Below, in pieces: positions 34,530 to 43,396 of a stretch of 64,000 nucleotides of DNA. Every line of letters begins with the position of its first letter. Positions within the stretch are counted from its first letter, which is position 1. The notes below the pieces were generated by a model, which had not been told where the DNA came from, did no database searches, and was given only the letters and a program-made list of their open reading frames with translations. The stretch spans positions 186,001 to 250,000 of the forward strand of contig NZ_JAPQES010000001.1 of assembly GCF_026735165.1 (NCBI RefSeq), read 5' to 3'. Made by a program: the position numbers and the translations under genes. This stretch comes from Clostridium ganghwense (GTDB taxonomy: Bacteria > Bacillota > Clostridia > Clostridiales > Clostridiaceae).

Positions 34530-34548
34530 AGCATAATTTGTGCCAAAC
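34530..34548 (-). promoter_or_regulatory. Sigma-54 promoter of the purine permease-ade operon
   Basis: The minus strand reads TTGGCACAAATTATGCT, the closest of the five to the textbook TGGCAC form. GG (34544-34543) and GC (34532-34531) are ten bases apart. The start codon lies about 260 bases downstream. Confidence 0.87.
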
Positions 34549-34601
34549 CGCTTTCTCCTTGGTTTTATACAATTTTTAACATTTATAATCATAAAGAAGT
34601 A

Positions 34602-34705
34602 TTATCAAAACGATAAAAGCTTATCATTTTGATAATACTTCTTTATGCCTTGCATTGACTTAGTTTAACAGCATTTTAATTATAATTGAATTATCATTTT
34701 AATAA
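34602..34705. promoter_or_regulatory. Three-site enhancer module for the purine permease operon
   Basis: Palindromes lie at 34602-34616 (one mismatch), 34621-34635 (perfect) and 34691-34705 (one mismatch). Centres are 19 and 70 bp apart. The pair together with AAAGAAGTA / TACTTCTTT flanks forms a 24-base-stem inverted repeat (34593-34644). The 34261-34774 gap otherwise contains only the promoter and the AT-rich leader. Confidence 0.77.
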
Positions 34706-34774
34706 TTTTCTAATTACTTTTATTGTTATTTATTCTTTAAATATGATAATTATTAAAATTAATCCTCAATAACC

Positions 34775-36202
34775 TTATTGTCTTTTTTTATCTCTAGGTT
34801 TTAAAAATCTAGGTCTTTTTTTATTTAGTGTAATATCACTAAAAATAAACTTTTTTAACTCCTTAACATTTAAAGGAGCCACAGGCGCAGTATACGGAAC
34901 ACCAAAACTTGAATGTGAAATTAAATTGATAACTATAAAAGTAATTCCCATAGTAAATCCAAACATCCCTAAAATACCTGTTATAAAAATCAGCATAAAT
35001 TTTAAAATACGAATAGGTGCCATAATGGTATGATCGCGAAACGCAAATGAAGTCATTGTAGCTAAAGATATTATAATTACCGTAAGAGGACTAACAAGCC
35101 CAGCAACAACTGCTGCCTGACCAATGACAATTGTACCTACAATACCAATAGCAGTTCCAATCTCCTGAGGAAGTCTTACGCTGGCTTCTTTAAGTATTTC
35201 TCCTACCAATTCCATAAGTGTAACTTCTATTAACGAATTAACTGGAACAGTTATTCTTGCGGTTGCTAAAACCAAAATGTACTGTGGTGGAAGAATATCA
35301 GGATGAAAACTCACCACTGCAATATATAAGGAAGATAGTGTTAACGTTATGAGAAAAGCTAGTATTCTCAAAAATTTTGTAAATACTCCTAAATATATAT
35401 TTTCATAATGATCTTCACCAGCATCTAAAAATTCAATAAAGGTTTTGGGTAATAATAATGCTAAGTTGCTACCTTCAACAATAATAGCAATTTTTCCATT
35501 CAGCAACTCTGAACAAGTTGTATCTGACCTCTCAGCAATACCAATTTGGGGAAATAAATCAAATGTATTATTTCTAATAAATTTTTGAACATATCCTGAT
35601 TCAACAACACCATCTACCTTTATATCTTTTAATCTTTTCTTAACATCATCCACATACTCAGGATTTGCAACATCTTCAATATATACTACAGCAACATTAG
35701 TCTTTGTTCTTTCCCCAATAGTAAAATTATCAATTCTAAGAGCAGCATCTTTTATTCTATAACGTATTAAGGATAAATTTGTCTCAAAATTTTCTGTAAA
35801 TGAATCTCTAGGTCCCTTTAGTGCACTTTGTATACGTGGTGATTCAACATTTCTCTTTTCAACTTCATAAGTATTTGCTACAATATATTTTTCTTCATTG
35901 GGTATAAGAATAATAGATTTTCCTTTTAGAATGTAATCTAATATTTTTTCTTCATCATCATTCATAGAAATATCATCCATATAAATAATTGATCTAGCAA
36001 TAATATCTATGCTAATTCTTTCTTTATCATACTCCAATATAGGCTTTATGATACTATTAGAAATACATTCTCTGTCTGTAAGTTGCAATATATATAGTAT
36101 AAATATCTCCGTATCCATATTATATATTTTTCTTATTGATATTCCTGAATTCTGATTACTCATTTCTTTTATTTTATCTATAAATTTATTTTCTTCCATC
36201 AC
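34775..36202 (-). CDS. Spore germinant receptor subunit A (GerA family)
   Basis: This 475-residue protein has a soluble N-terminal half containing the family signature GPRDSFTENFETNLSLIRYR near residue 130, and four or five C-terminal hydrophobic segments including LPQEIGTAIGIVGTIVIGQAAV. GerA proteins sit in the inner membrane of spores and respond to amino acids or other germinants together with B and C subunits. It is the last gene of a gerB-gerC-gerA operon. The start is GTG at 36202 or ATG at 36199; the sequence does not decide. Which germinant it senses cannot be inferred. Confidence 0.93.
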   Translation of the reverse strand: MMEENKFIDKIKEMSNQNSGISIRKIYNMDTEIFILYILQLTDRECISNSIIKPILEYDKERISIDIIARSIIYMDDISMNDDEEKILDYILKGKSIILIPNEEKYIVANTYEVEKRNVESPRIQSALKGPRDSFTENFETNLSLIRYRIKDAALRIDNFTIGERTKTNVAVVYIEDVANPEYVDDVKKRLKDIKVDGVVESGYVQKFIRNNTFDLFPQIGIAERSDTTCSELLNGKIAIIVEGSNLALLLPKTFIEFLDAGEDHYENIYLGVFTKFLRILAFLITLTLSSLYIAVVSFHPDILPPQYILVLATARITVPVNSLIEVTLMELVGEILKEASVRLPQEIGTAIGIVGTIVIGQAAVVAGLVSPLTVIIISLATMTSFAFRDHTIMAPIRILKFMLIFITGILGMFGFTMGITFIVINLISHSSFGVPYTAPVAPLNVKELKKFIFSDITLNKKRPRFLKPRDKKRQ

Positions 36203-36212
36203 TTACACCACA

Positions 36213-37385
36213 TCATTCTTCCATTATTTTTATTCCATTAGTTTTTTCTGTTTTAGGTTTGTATTCAGCCATATTTTCATTTATAATTTTTACTTTAACA
36301 TCAACATTAATCTCTGCTTTAGGATACTCTTCTGACCATTTTATTTCTTGGTAAACCTTATAATTATCAGCTCTGAAATATTTTCCAAATTCCAAAACAT
36401 CACATTTATAATCTTCTTGTGTTCTCTTTATAATGTTTTTAATATCATTTTTCACCTTTTGCTCTATCATAGATTGCAGCTGATTTCTGTTCACATCGGT
36501 TATCGGTTCTATATGATACTGATACTGCATTGCTGCATCTAACTCTAAATCTATATTAATAATAACCTTATTATCTATATAATCTGTCTTAATCTTTCTT
36601 TTATTAATAATAGTTCTGAAAGAAACTAAATTTTTTTCACCTTTTCTAGGACTAGGCATAACCTCTACTAATCTAGGATTTTTCCCCATCACATACAATA
36701 GTCCATCTGTATCCATTGTATCAATAACGCCTATTAGTTTTGAATCTTTCATAACAGCAAGACCTAAATATTTTATTTGCCCCTGTTCTATTCCTACATA
36801 AGGCAGAAGATATCCTACCTCTCCCAAAGCAATATCAGAAAGCATCTCTCCTATATCTGTATATAGAGCACTTCCTTTTTGGGATAAGTAATTTAAACTA
36901 TGTTCTATCAAAAAACCCACAGATATATCATTTTCTATTTTTACCTTAAACAATTCAGCAGCAGGTTCACGACTTACTACAGCAAGAAGTGTTTTTCTGT
37001 AATCATACATTTGATTAATTCTATTAAGATATGGTTCTATACCTTCTTTGGCATAATTTGCCCCAAGCACAACTACCCTTGTTGCCCCTAAAAATGTTGG
37101 ATGTGGACGCCTAACATTAAAATCTACCCTAGCCTCTTCAAAAGTTGCACCATAGGATAAATCTTTGTATACATGTGTTATTGTAGTTTTTTCTTTGGCA
37201 CCTCCGAATTCAGGTGCAAGTTTAGCCACTTCTCCTGAAAATTCGATCTTATCATTAATACGATCTACTCCAAGTGTAATCACTATACTTCTTTTATCAA
37301 TATCTGCGTAATCCCAACATCCGGTTAATAATATAGGTAATATTATTGTCCATATTATACATAATTTATTACGCTTTTTTATCAT
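36213..37385 (-). CDS. Spore germinant receptor lipoprotein subunit C (Ger(x)C family)
   Basis: This 390-residue lipoprotein has a signal peptide ending in the lipobox LLTGCWDYADID, directly followed by the family-typical DKRSIVITLGVDR. The C-terminal domain includes the IKWSEEYPKAEINVDVKVKI strands seen in GerC structures. It anchors on the outer face of the spore inner membrane as part of the germinant receptor. It overlaps the upstream gerB gene by 17 bases and ends ten bases before gerA. Confidence 0.93.
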   Translation of the reverse strand: MIKKRNKLCIIWTIILPILLTGCWDYADIDKRSIVITLGVDRINDKIEFSGEVAKLAPEFGGAKEKTTITHVYKDLSYGATFEEARVDFNVRRPHPTFLGATRVVVLGANYAKEGIEPYLNRINQMYDYRKTLLAVVSREPAAELFKVKIENDISVGFLIEHSLNYLSQKGSALYTDIGEMLSDIALGEVGYLLPYVGIEQGQIKYLGLAVMKDSKLIGVIDTMDTDGLLYVMGKNPRLVEVMPSPRKGEKNLVSFRTIINKRKIKTDYIDNKVIINIDLELDAAMQYQYHIEPITDVNRNQLQSMIEQKVKNDIKNIIKRTQEDYKCDVLEFGKYFRADNYKVYQEIKWSEEYPKAEINVDVKVKIINENMAEYKPKTEKTNGIKIMEE

Positions 37386-38460
37386 ATTTTTTCACCTTCG
37401 TTATAACAAATAATATAAGGGGTATTACTATTATGGGAATAATAGAAAAATAACCATTATATTTAAGTATTCGTTCCACTTCAAAAACAGTTTTAGGAAT
37501 TTGAGAAGCAATAAAAGCAATCACCATTACAATAATAGAAAGAGTATTAAAGCTAGTTTTTTTTAAATACTTACTTATAAAAAAAATAGTTCCATAAGCA
37601 TATATAACGACTGTGCAAAATACACTCATAACCCATGTGTTTATAAATATACCATCAAGTCTTCTAAAAAACTCAAGATAAGGTATTTCTATTCTTCTTA
37701 TTGTAGCTATTACTGCATCCTTATAATGAACAATATCATCTGGTCCTATAACAAACATACAACTTTCTACTACCAAAACATATAAAAGCCCTATTAAACC
37801 TACAGCTAAAGCTGAATCTCTAATTACTCTTTTACCATTTTTTTCACTTATAGGAATAAAAGATATTATCTCTATTCCTATAAATGGAGTAGCCATAGTT
37901 GGTAATGTTTGTAAAAGTGATTTTATATCTGCTGTTCCCCAAAACGGTCTTATATTGACTAATTTTCCTTGTGTAAACATAAGCATATGTATAAATAAAT
38001 AAGATACAATAACTATAATTCCATAGAATTCGCAAAGTCTTGCAACAACTCTCAGCCCTTTTACTACAGCATAATATACAATCAAAAAGAAAAGTAAACT
38101 TATTATCCATGTAGGTGTTTTTATAAGTATAGTAAGCTTAATTAATTCACTAGCCATTCTCACAACATATGTAAGATGTACAAAGAATAAGATTAAATAT
38201 GGTATGATAAACATAGTTGTCATAGTTTTTCCTACTAGGTCTTGACTATATTCATATAGTGTTTTATTTTTATGAACATACCCTAGATATGCAATTATGT
38301 ATACACCAAAAACAGATATAACAGTACCAATTAATATAGCAAACCATGCTTCAGTACCTACCTTTTCAACAATACCTTTAGGAAGTCCTATTACACCATA
38401 TCCTACAATTAATCCGAAAAGCATAAAAGCAATCTGCTTATTTGTAAGCGATTCATTCAT
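37369..38460 (-). CDS. Spore germinant receptor permease subunit B (GerB family)
   Basis: This ~363-residue APC-fold membrane protein has about ten helices and opens with MNESLTNKQIAFMLFGLIVGYG, the usual GerB start. The ATG at 38460 is chosen because AGGAGGT lies about nine bases upstream; another in-frame ATG at 38466 is too close to it. It is the first gene of the operon, giving order B-C-A, which differs from the common A-B-C or A-C-B orders. GerB is the germinant-binding subunit in studied receptors. Confidence 0.9.
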   Translation of the reverse strand: MNESLTNKQIAFMLFGLIVGYGVIGLPKGIVEKVGTEAWFAILIGTVISVFGVYIIAYLGYVHKNKTLYEYSQDLVGKTMTTMFIIPYLILFFVHLTYVVRMASELIKLTILIKTPTWIISLLFFLIVYYAVVKGLRVVARLCEFYGIIVIVSYLFIHMLMFTQGKLVNIRPFWGTADIKSLLQTLPTMATPFIGIEIISFIPISEKNGKRVIRDSALAVGLIGLLYVLVVESCMFVIGPDDIVHYKDAVIATIRRIEIPYLEFFRRLDGIFINTWVMSVFCTVVIYAYGTIFFISKYLKKTSFNTLSIIVMVIAFIASQIPKTVFEVERILKYNGYFSIIPIIVIPLILFVITKVKKYDKKA

Positions 38461-38548
38461 ATACATATACCTCCTATTACATATCACTAGTATTCCAAAT
38501 TAATTCATAGCTTATTACAAAATACCAATAGATAATTTTCATAAAATA

Positions 38549-38577
38549 TTGACAACTATAAGAAAACCCTATAGAAT
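38549..38577 (+). promoter_or_regulatory. Sigma-A promoter of the T-box/ilvA unit
   Basis: TTGACA (38549-38554) and TAGAAT (38572-38577) are separated by exactly 17 bases. Transcription would begin near 38585, just before the T-box stem I. Confidence 0.75.
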
Positions 38578-38589
38578 ATATAATCAATT

Positions 38590-38877
38590 AAATAAAATTA
38601 CATAGTTTAAATAGCTTTGACGGAGACAGCTATTTTATCAAACTCAGTTACAGAGAATCGATATTTGCTGAGAATCGATATTGGGTGGTAAAATAGGTAT
38701 CACTCCTAAGCTGTGTATCTGAACAATAGTAAGGTACACCGTCTAGCCCCGATAAAAGGCTTAGGTTTTATTGAACTGAAAATAGCGGCATATTTTTTAT
38801 ATTATTAATATGCAATTAAGGTGGTACCGCGGATATTAATTCGCCCTTGGAAAAATTTTTTCAAGGACTTTTTTTTA
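38590..38877 (+). promoter_or_regulatory. T-box riboswitch, isoleucine specifier
   Basis: The leader carries the T-box sequence AAGGTGGTACCGCGG at 38818-38832. Stem I features include AGAGAA and GCTGAGAA (about 38652-38675). The specifier position preceding ACTCC reads ATC (38699-38701), an isoleucine codon. A terminator hairpin (CCTTGG with CAAGG, 38844-38866) ends in a run of T. Uncharged isoleucine tRNA should bind and allow read-through into the threonine ammonia-lyase gene, the first step of isoleucine synthesis. Confidence 0.9.
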
Positions 38878-38906
38878 TTACTTAAATTTAAAAGGGGGCA
38901 ACATTA

Positions 38907-40127
38907 ATGCAAAATTTAAATTCTTTATTAAACCTTACAGATGTTGAAAGAGCCGCAGAAAATCTTAAAGGAATATCCACCAAAACAGAACTTATGTACA
39001 GTCCTGTTTTTAGTATTGAATCAGGAAATGAAATTTATTTAAAACCTGAAAATTTACAGGTTACCGGGGCATTTAAAATACGCGGCGCTTACAACAAAAT
39101 CAGCAAATTATCAGAGGAAGAAATGAAAAGAGGGGTTATAGCTTCTTCTGCCGGAAACCACGCTCAAGGGGTTGCCTATGCCGCTCAAAAGCTTGGTATT
39201 AAAGCTACAATAGTAATGCCACGAACAACTCCACTTATTAAAGTAGCCGCTACTAAAAATTATAGGGCAAATGTAGTTTTACATGGCGATTGCTACGATG
39301 AGGCATATACTAAAGCTAAAGAGCTTCAAGAAGAAAATAATTATGTTTTTGTACATCCTTTTGATGATTTAGATGTTATTGCTGGACAAGGAACAATAGC
39401 GATAGAAATATTAAAAGACTTAAAAGATACTGATTGTATCATTGTTCCTATAGGTGGTGGTGGACTTATAAGCGGTATTGCTATTGCTGCTAAATCCATA
39501 AATCCAAAGGTGAAAATTATAGGCGTAGAACCTGAAGGGGCCAAAGCTATGAAAAAATCTTTGGAGAAAAATTCAGTTGTTAACTTGGATACAGTAAAAA
39601 CAATTGCTGAAGGTGTAGCTGTAAAAAAGCCTGGAGATATTACCTTTCAAATCATCAAAAATTATGTAGATGAAATTATAACTGTATCAGATTTTGATAT
39701 AATGGAAGCTTTTTTAGTTGTACTTGAAAAGCAAAAATTAATTGCCGAAACTTCTGGTGCATTGTCTTTAGCTGCATTAAAAAAATTAAATGATAAGAAT
39801 AAGAAAATAGTTTGTGTTGTAAGTGGTGGAAATATCGATGTAGTAACAGTTTCTTCTATGATAAATAGAGGTCTTGTTTCAAAAGGAAGATTATTCTGCT
39901 TTACAGTAGACCTTCCTGATAAACCAGGAGAACTTTTAAAAATTTCAAAAATCCTTGCTAAATTAAATGCTAACGTAATAAAACTTGATCATAATCAATT
40001 CAAAACCTTTGACAGATTTATGCAAGTGCAATTAGAAGTAACAGTTGAAACTAATGGACACGAACATATCAATCAAATAATGGTAGGCTTAAATGAAGCT
40101 GGTTATGGAATAGTCAGAATATACTAA
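38907..40127 (+). CDS. ilvA: Threonine ammonia-lyase (threonine dehydratase) with C-terminal ACT domain
   Basis: This 406-residue PLP enzyme converts threonine to 2-oxobutyrate and ammonia. The PLP lysine is K57 in VTGAFKIRGAYNK, followed by SSAGNHAQGVAYAA and the phosphate-binding GGGGLISG. A single ACT-like domain (residues ~328-406, VDLPDKPGELLKISKIL) suggests allosteric control. The length fits the TdcB/short IlvA class rather than the ~510-residue enzyme with two ACT subdomains. The isoleucine T-box directly upstream argues for a biosynthetic role. It stands alone, without the other ilv genes. An AAAGGGGGC ribosome site precedes the ATG. Confidence 0.93.
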   Translation: MQNLNSLLNLTDVERAAENLKGISTKTELMYSPVFSIESGNEIYLKPENLQVTGAFKIRGAYNKISKLSEEEMKRGVIASSAGNHAQGVAYAAQKLGIKATIVMPRTTPLIKVAATKNYRANVVLHGDCYDEAYTKAKELQEENNYVFVHPFDDLDVIAGQGTIAIEILKDLKDTDCIIVPIGGGGLISGIAIAAKSINPKVKIIGVEPEGAKAMKKSLEKNSVVNLDTVKTIAEGVAVKKPGDITFQIIKNYVDEIITVSDFDIMEAFLVVLEKQKLIAETSGALSLAALKKLNDKNKKIVCVVSGGNIDVVTVSSMINRGLVSKGRLFCFTVDLPDKPGELLKISKILAKLNANVIKLDHNQFKTFDRFMQVQLEVTVETNGHEHINQIMVGLNEAGYGIVRIY

Positions 40128-40135
40128 ATAAAGAA

Positions 40136-40173
40136 AGAACTAACTCTAAAGTCATCCTTTAAGAGTTAGTTCT
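40136..40173. terminator. Bidirectional terminator between ilvA and the TetR gene
   Basis: A 12-base perfect stem (AGAACTAACTCT with AGAGTTAGTTCT) is followed by CTTTATTT on the plus strand and is similarly A/T flanked on the minus strand. Confidence 0.75.
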
Positions 40174-40175
40174 CT

Positions 40176-40751
40176 TTATTTGTTGTTTCCATAAGTACAC
40201 TCTATAACCTGAGTAATAAATTTAATATTCTTTTCTTTTTCCTTAGGATGTTCTGTTATCATTTCAATTATAAGAATAAAGATTGTCTCACCCAACCTAT
40301 TTTCCATTTCATTTTCTATCCTAAGTCCCTCTTCTTCTCTTATTTTTTTTAATAACTGCTCTATTTCTATTAATAAATTCTTTTTAACATTTGAGAACAT
40401 TTCTATAGCATTTTCTCCAAATACATTATCTTTTATTAATTCTTTGCCCAAACCTTTTCTTCCTGATATCTCTTCATATAATACATATATAAAATTTCTT
40501 ATTTTTTCCTTAGCATTGACTTCTTCTTCCATAATATTATTAATCCTATAAAAAGTGCTTTCCCAACTCTTTTTAAAAACATCTATGAAAAGCTGTTTTT
40601 TATTAGGATAATAATTATATAATGTTCCAACAGCAATCCCTACTTTTTTAGCAATCATCTTCATATCAACTTCTCTATAGCCATGCTCTCCAAAAAGATC
40701 AAAGGCTGCATTAAAAATGTTTTGTTCTATATTTTTTATAATTTTAGGCAT
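40176..40751 (-). CDS. TetR-family transcriptional regulator
   Basis: This 191-residue protein has the TetR DNA-binding domain at residues 10-58: FNAAFDLFGEHGYREVDMK, followed by IAKKVGIAVGTLYNYYPNKKQLF. The C-terminal ligand-binding part is not recognisable beyond its helical character. Nearest neighbours are ilvA (convergent) and a CoA-transferase gene upstream on the same strand, separated by a strong terminator, so its target is not evident. Confidence 0.9.
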   Translation of the reverse strand: MPKIIKNIEQNIFNAAFDLFGEHGYREVDMKMIAKKVGIAVGTLYNYYPNKKQLFIDVFKKSWESTFYRINNIMEEEVNAKEKIRNFIYVLYEEISGRKGLGKELIKDNVFGENAIEMFSNVKKNLLIEIEQLLKKIREEEGLRIENEMENRLGETIFILIIEMITEHPKEKEKNIKFITQVIECTYGNNK

Positions 40752-40829
40752 ATTCTCACTCCTGTTTCATCACATTGAATATATTTGCACTTATTGTAAC
40801 TAGTAAATATCATATAGTCAAGTAATTTC

Positions 40830-40884
40830 AAATAAAGAACCAATGGATAGGATTTTGATGAATTTATCCATTGGTTCTTTATTT
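40830..40884 (-). terminator. Strong terminator overlapping the CoA-transferase stop codon
   Basis: A 20-base perfect stem (40830-40849 with 40865-40884; core AAAGAACCAATGGATA) has a 15-base loop. The stem includes the end of the CoA-transferase gene, whose stop is at 40883. On the minus strand it is followed by a short AT-rich tract. Confidence 0.7.
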
Positions 40885-42064
40885 ATATAACTGAATTTTT
40901 ACGTAATGTATCTATTTCTTCCTTTGAATATCCAATATTCATAAGTATATCATCAGTATGCTCACCTAACTCTGGAAAAATATATTTTGCTTCTCCTGGA
41001 GTTTGAGATAATTTTATGGGTACTCCCGTTAAAACAACGTCCTTACCAGATTCTTTAAAATTAGTAAGCTTTGTAATCATGTTTCTAGCTATAATTTGAG
41101 GATGCTGACACATCTCTCCCATATTTAAAACTGGTGTAAAACAGATATTACTGGTTGAGAAAAACGTTACCCATTCATCTCTAGTTTTTTGCAGTATTAT
41201 ATTACTAATATCTTTAATAATATCCTCCTGCTTTTCCTTATCCCATTGAACTGTAGTATACTCTTTCCTATCTATTTTCTCACAAAATTCAACCCAAAAT
41301 TTTCCTTCTACAGCTCCTAGACTCACATATTTATTATCTTTAGTTTCATAAATATGATAGCAAGCATATCCGCCAGTTAACCCCTCATCACCTCTCTGTG
41401 GGAGTTTTCCTGAACCAAACCATTCTCCTATTGTATAAGCTAAAAGAGTAATAGATCCATCCAACATGGCTACATCACATAGTTGCCCTTTACCAGTTTT
41501 TTCTCTACTAGCTAGTGCCAAAAGAATAGCAATAACAGAATATAAAGATCCTGCAGCAGTATCAGCAATCTGTACTCCACTCATCGATGGTTTACCTTGA
41601 TTATTTCCTGTTTGTTCTGTAACTCCAGCTAAACTTAAATAGTTAAGATCGTGACCAGCAGTATCCCTCAAAGGACCATTAAGTCCATAACCAGTTAGAC
41701 AGCAGTAAATCAACCTCTCATTTATCTCTTTCAACACCTCATAACCTACTCCCATTTTATCCATAACACCTGGTCTAAACTGATCTAATACCACATCACA
41801 ATTAGCTGCTAATCTTTTAAATATATCTTTACCTTCCTTTTTTTTTAAATCTAATGTTACACTCTTTTTATTTCGGTTCACAGTATAAAAACGAGCACTT
41901 TCACCATTAATTAGTGGAGCTAAATTTCTTCCAAGTTCTCCACTTTTGGGCTGCTCTATTTTAATAACTTCAGCTCCAAAATCAGCTAATATTTGTGTAC
42001 ACAGTGGCCCTGGAAGATATCTAGATAGATCTAATATCTTAATTCCTTCTAAAGGTAAACTCAT
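40883..42064 (-). CDS. Class III CoA-transferase (CaiB/BaiF family)
   Basis: This 393-residue enzyme transfers CoA between carboxylic acids. The N-terminal GIKILDLSRYLPGPLCTQILADFGAEVIKIE is interrupted by no gaps and is diagnostic for the family. The catalytic aspartate lies in the GHDLNYLSLAGV stretch (about residue 140). Relatives include carnitine and bile-acid CoA-transferases and alpha-methylacyl-CoA racemase; the two activities are hard to tell apart by sequence. It is a single gene with no acyl-CoA partners nearby, so its acid substrate is unknown. Ribosome site: AGAGGGGGAG. Confidence 0.9.
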   Translation of the reverse strand: MSLPLEGIKILDLSRYLPGPLCTQILADFGAEVIKIEQPKSGELGRNLAPLINGESARFYTVNRNKKSVTLDLKKKEGKDIFKRLAANCDVVLDQFRPGVMDKMGVGYEVLKEINERLIYCCLTGYGLNGPLRDTAGHDLNYLSLAGVTEQTGNNQGKPSMSGVQIADTAAGSLYSVIAILLALASREKTGKGQLCDVAMLDGSITLLAYTIGEWFGSGKLPQRGDEGLTGGYACYHIYETKDNKYVSLGAVEGKFWVEFCEKIDRKEYTTVQWDKEKQEDIIKDISNIILQKTRDEWVTFFSTSNICFTPVLNMGEMCQHPQIIARNMITKLTNFKESGKDVVLTGVPIKLSQTPGEAKYIFPELGEHTDDILMNIGYSKEEIDTLRKNSVI

Positions 42065-42168
42065 AATTCTCCCCCTCTTTTTAACTGTTAATGTTATTTA
42101 TACCAACTTATATGTATTCCACATTTTAAGTCATTTCCCTTCTTTTTGAAATATATTTAATATATAAA

Positions 42169-42211
42169 AAAAGCCAATTGAATATTGCAATTGCACTATC
42201 CATTGGCTTTC
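42169..42211 (-). terminator. Terminator after the GAF-GGDEF remnant
   Basis: A ten-base stem (AAAAGCCAAT with ATTGGCTTTC, nearly perfect) is followed on the minus strand by TTTTTTATAT. It lies about 35 bases after the GGDEF stop codon. Confidence 0.6.
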
Positions 42212-42247
42212 TATTCATAATAGAATCAGTATCAATTGTTGTAAAAT

Positions 42248-43075
42248 TTATGATAACTTATGCATATTTTTTATCATATATTTATATTCATACATGCATT
42301 TATCAGCAATTTTTATTAGTTTATTAACATCATTACCATCTTGAGGAAAATTAGCAATATCATAGCTAAAGCTACAAATAATATTGTTTTCTTCAAAAGT
42401 TATTGGATTATTTTCAAATTTCTTAATTAGCTTATCAAATCTTTTAACCAATGTTTGTGAATCTACATCAAAAAAAATTCCTACAAATTCATCCCCACCA
42501 ATTCTTGCTAAAATATCTGAAGAACGAACACATTTACCTAAAGCACTAGCAAACGTTTTAATCAACTCGTCTCCTGCTAAATGTCCATAAGTATCATTGA
42601 TAACCTTCAATTCATTTAAATCAAATACTACCAATAAAATTTTTTTCTCTAATTCATTAGTTTTATTTACACATGTATCAAATAGTTCTTCGAAATACCT
42701 TCTATTATATACATTAGTCAATTTATCAAATCGAGATAAGTAAACAATTTCTTCATAAAGCTTATGTTTGCTAATAGCAATTTCAATTTGATTTCTCATA
42801 TATTCCATTACTTCTAAATCAGTTTGATCAAAAGCATAATTGTATATACTATCAACGTTTACAAAACCATATAATTGTCTCTCTATAAAAATTGGTGCAC
42901 TAATAGTAGATTTTATTTTGTTTCCTTTTTCTGTATCTAAAGCTTTTATCTTATCAAATTTATCAACATTATTAACAATAACGGTTCTATCTATCTTACC
43001 TTGGGTCTCATACCATACATAGGAATTTTTCAGTTTAATGCTAAACTTCTCAACCTTTTCAGTTTCATAACCTTC
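42248..43075 (-). pseudogene. 5'-truncated GAF-GGDEF diguanylate cyclase gene
   Basis: The GGDEF part (ATG at 42808, 186 residues) is well preserved, with the FDKLTNVYNRRYFEE entry and an active-site ARIGGDEFVGIFF, so the signature is intact. The same frame remains open upstream to 43075 and encodes a recognisable GAF-domain end (APIFIERQLYGFVNVDS, then FDQTDLEVMEYMRNQIEIAI). In that upstream 270 bases there is no ATG, GTG or TTG start in frame, and a TAA stop (43078-43076) closes it. The gene has therefore lost its beginning. A residual GGDEF protein could still be made from 42808 but would lack its sensory domain. Normal relatives carry a full GAF and often a PAS domain. Confidence 0.75.
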
Positions 43076-43309
43076 TTATTGTTTAGTTCACAAAGAAAAA
43101 ATTTTGCTTAAAATTACTCTTTATCATTTTGGTATATATTTTTTTAAAATTCACTTCTTATTTTCCCACATGAATACTCTCTTTTGTATAATTTCAAAAA
43201 ATCCCATCAATGGAAATTTAAAATACATAGAAATAGCGTAAAAAAAAGCTATATATAATCAAAACGAAAGCCACGACTAATTTTCAGAAAAGTCGAAATA
43301 TATAAAAAT

Positions 43310-43338
43310 TTGATATATATACTAATTTTTGTTACAAT
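43310..43338 (+). promoter_or_regulatory. Sigma-A promoter of the AGCS symporter gene
   Basis: TTGATA (43310-43315) and TACAAT (43333-43338) are separated by 17 bases, about 60 bases before the start codon. The rest of the 43079-43396 gap is AT-rich. I see no riboswitch in it, only an isolated half-conserved palindrome at 43121. Confidence 0.7.
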
Positions 43339-43396
43339 TGTATCAATTGAGTTTAAAAACGAATATAAATAATTATTAAAAAGGAGTGCTATTTTA

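Noticed and set aside
42093-42112. Sigma-54-like sequence before the CoA-transferase gene
   Set aside because: It resembles the other promoters (TTGGTATAAATAACATT on the minus strand) but has AT instead of the essential GC at -12 and no enhancer palindromes upstream.
43121-43135. Single enhancer-like palindrome TTATCATTTTGGTAT before the AGCS gene
   Set aside because: Only one copy with two mismatches, no partner sites at 18 or 70 bp and no -24/-12 element; a sigma-A promoter is present instead.
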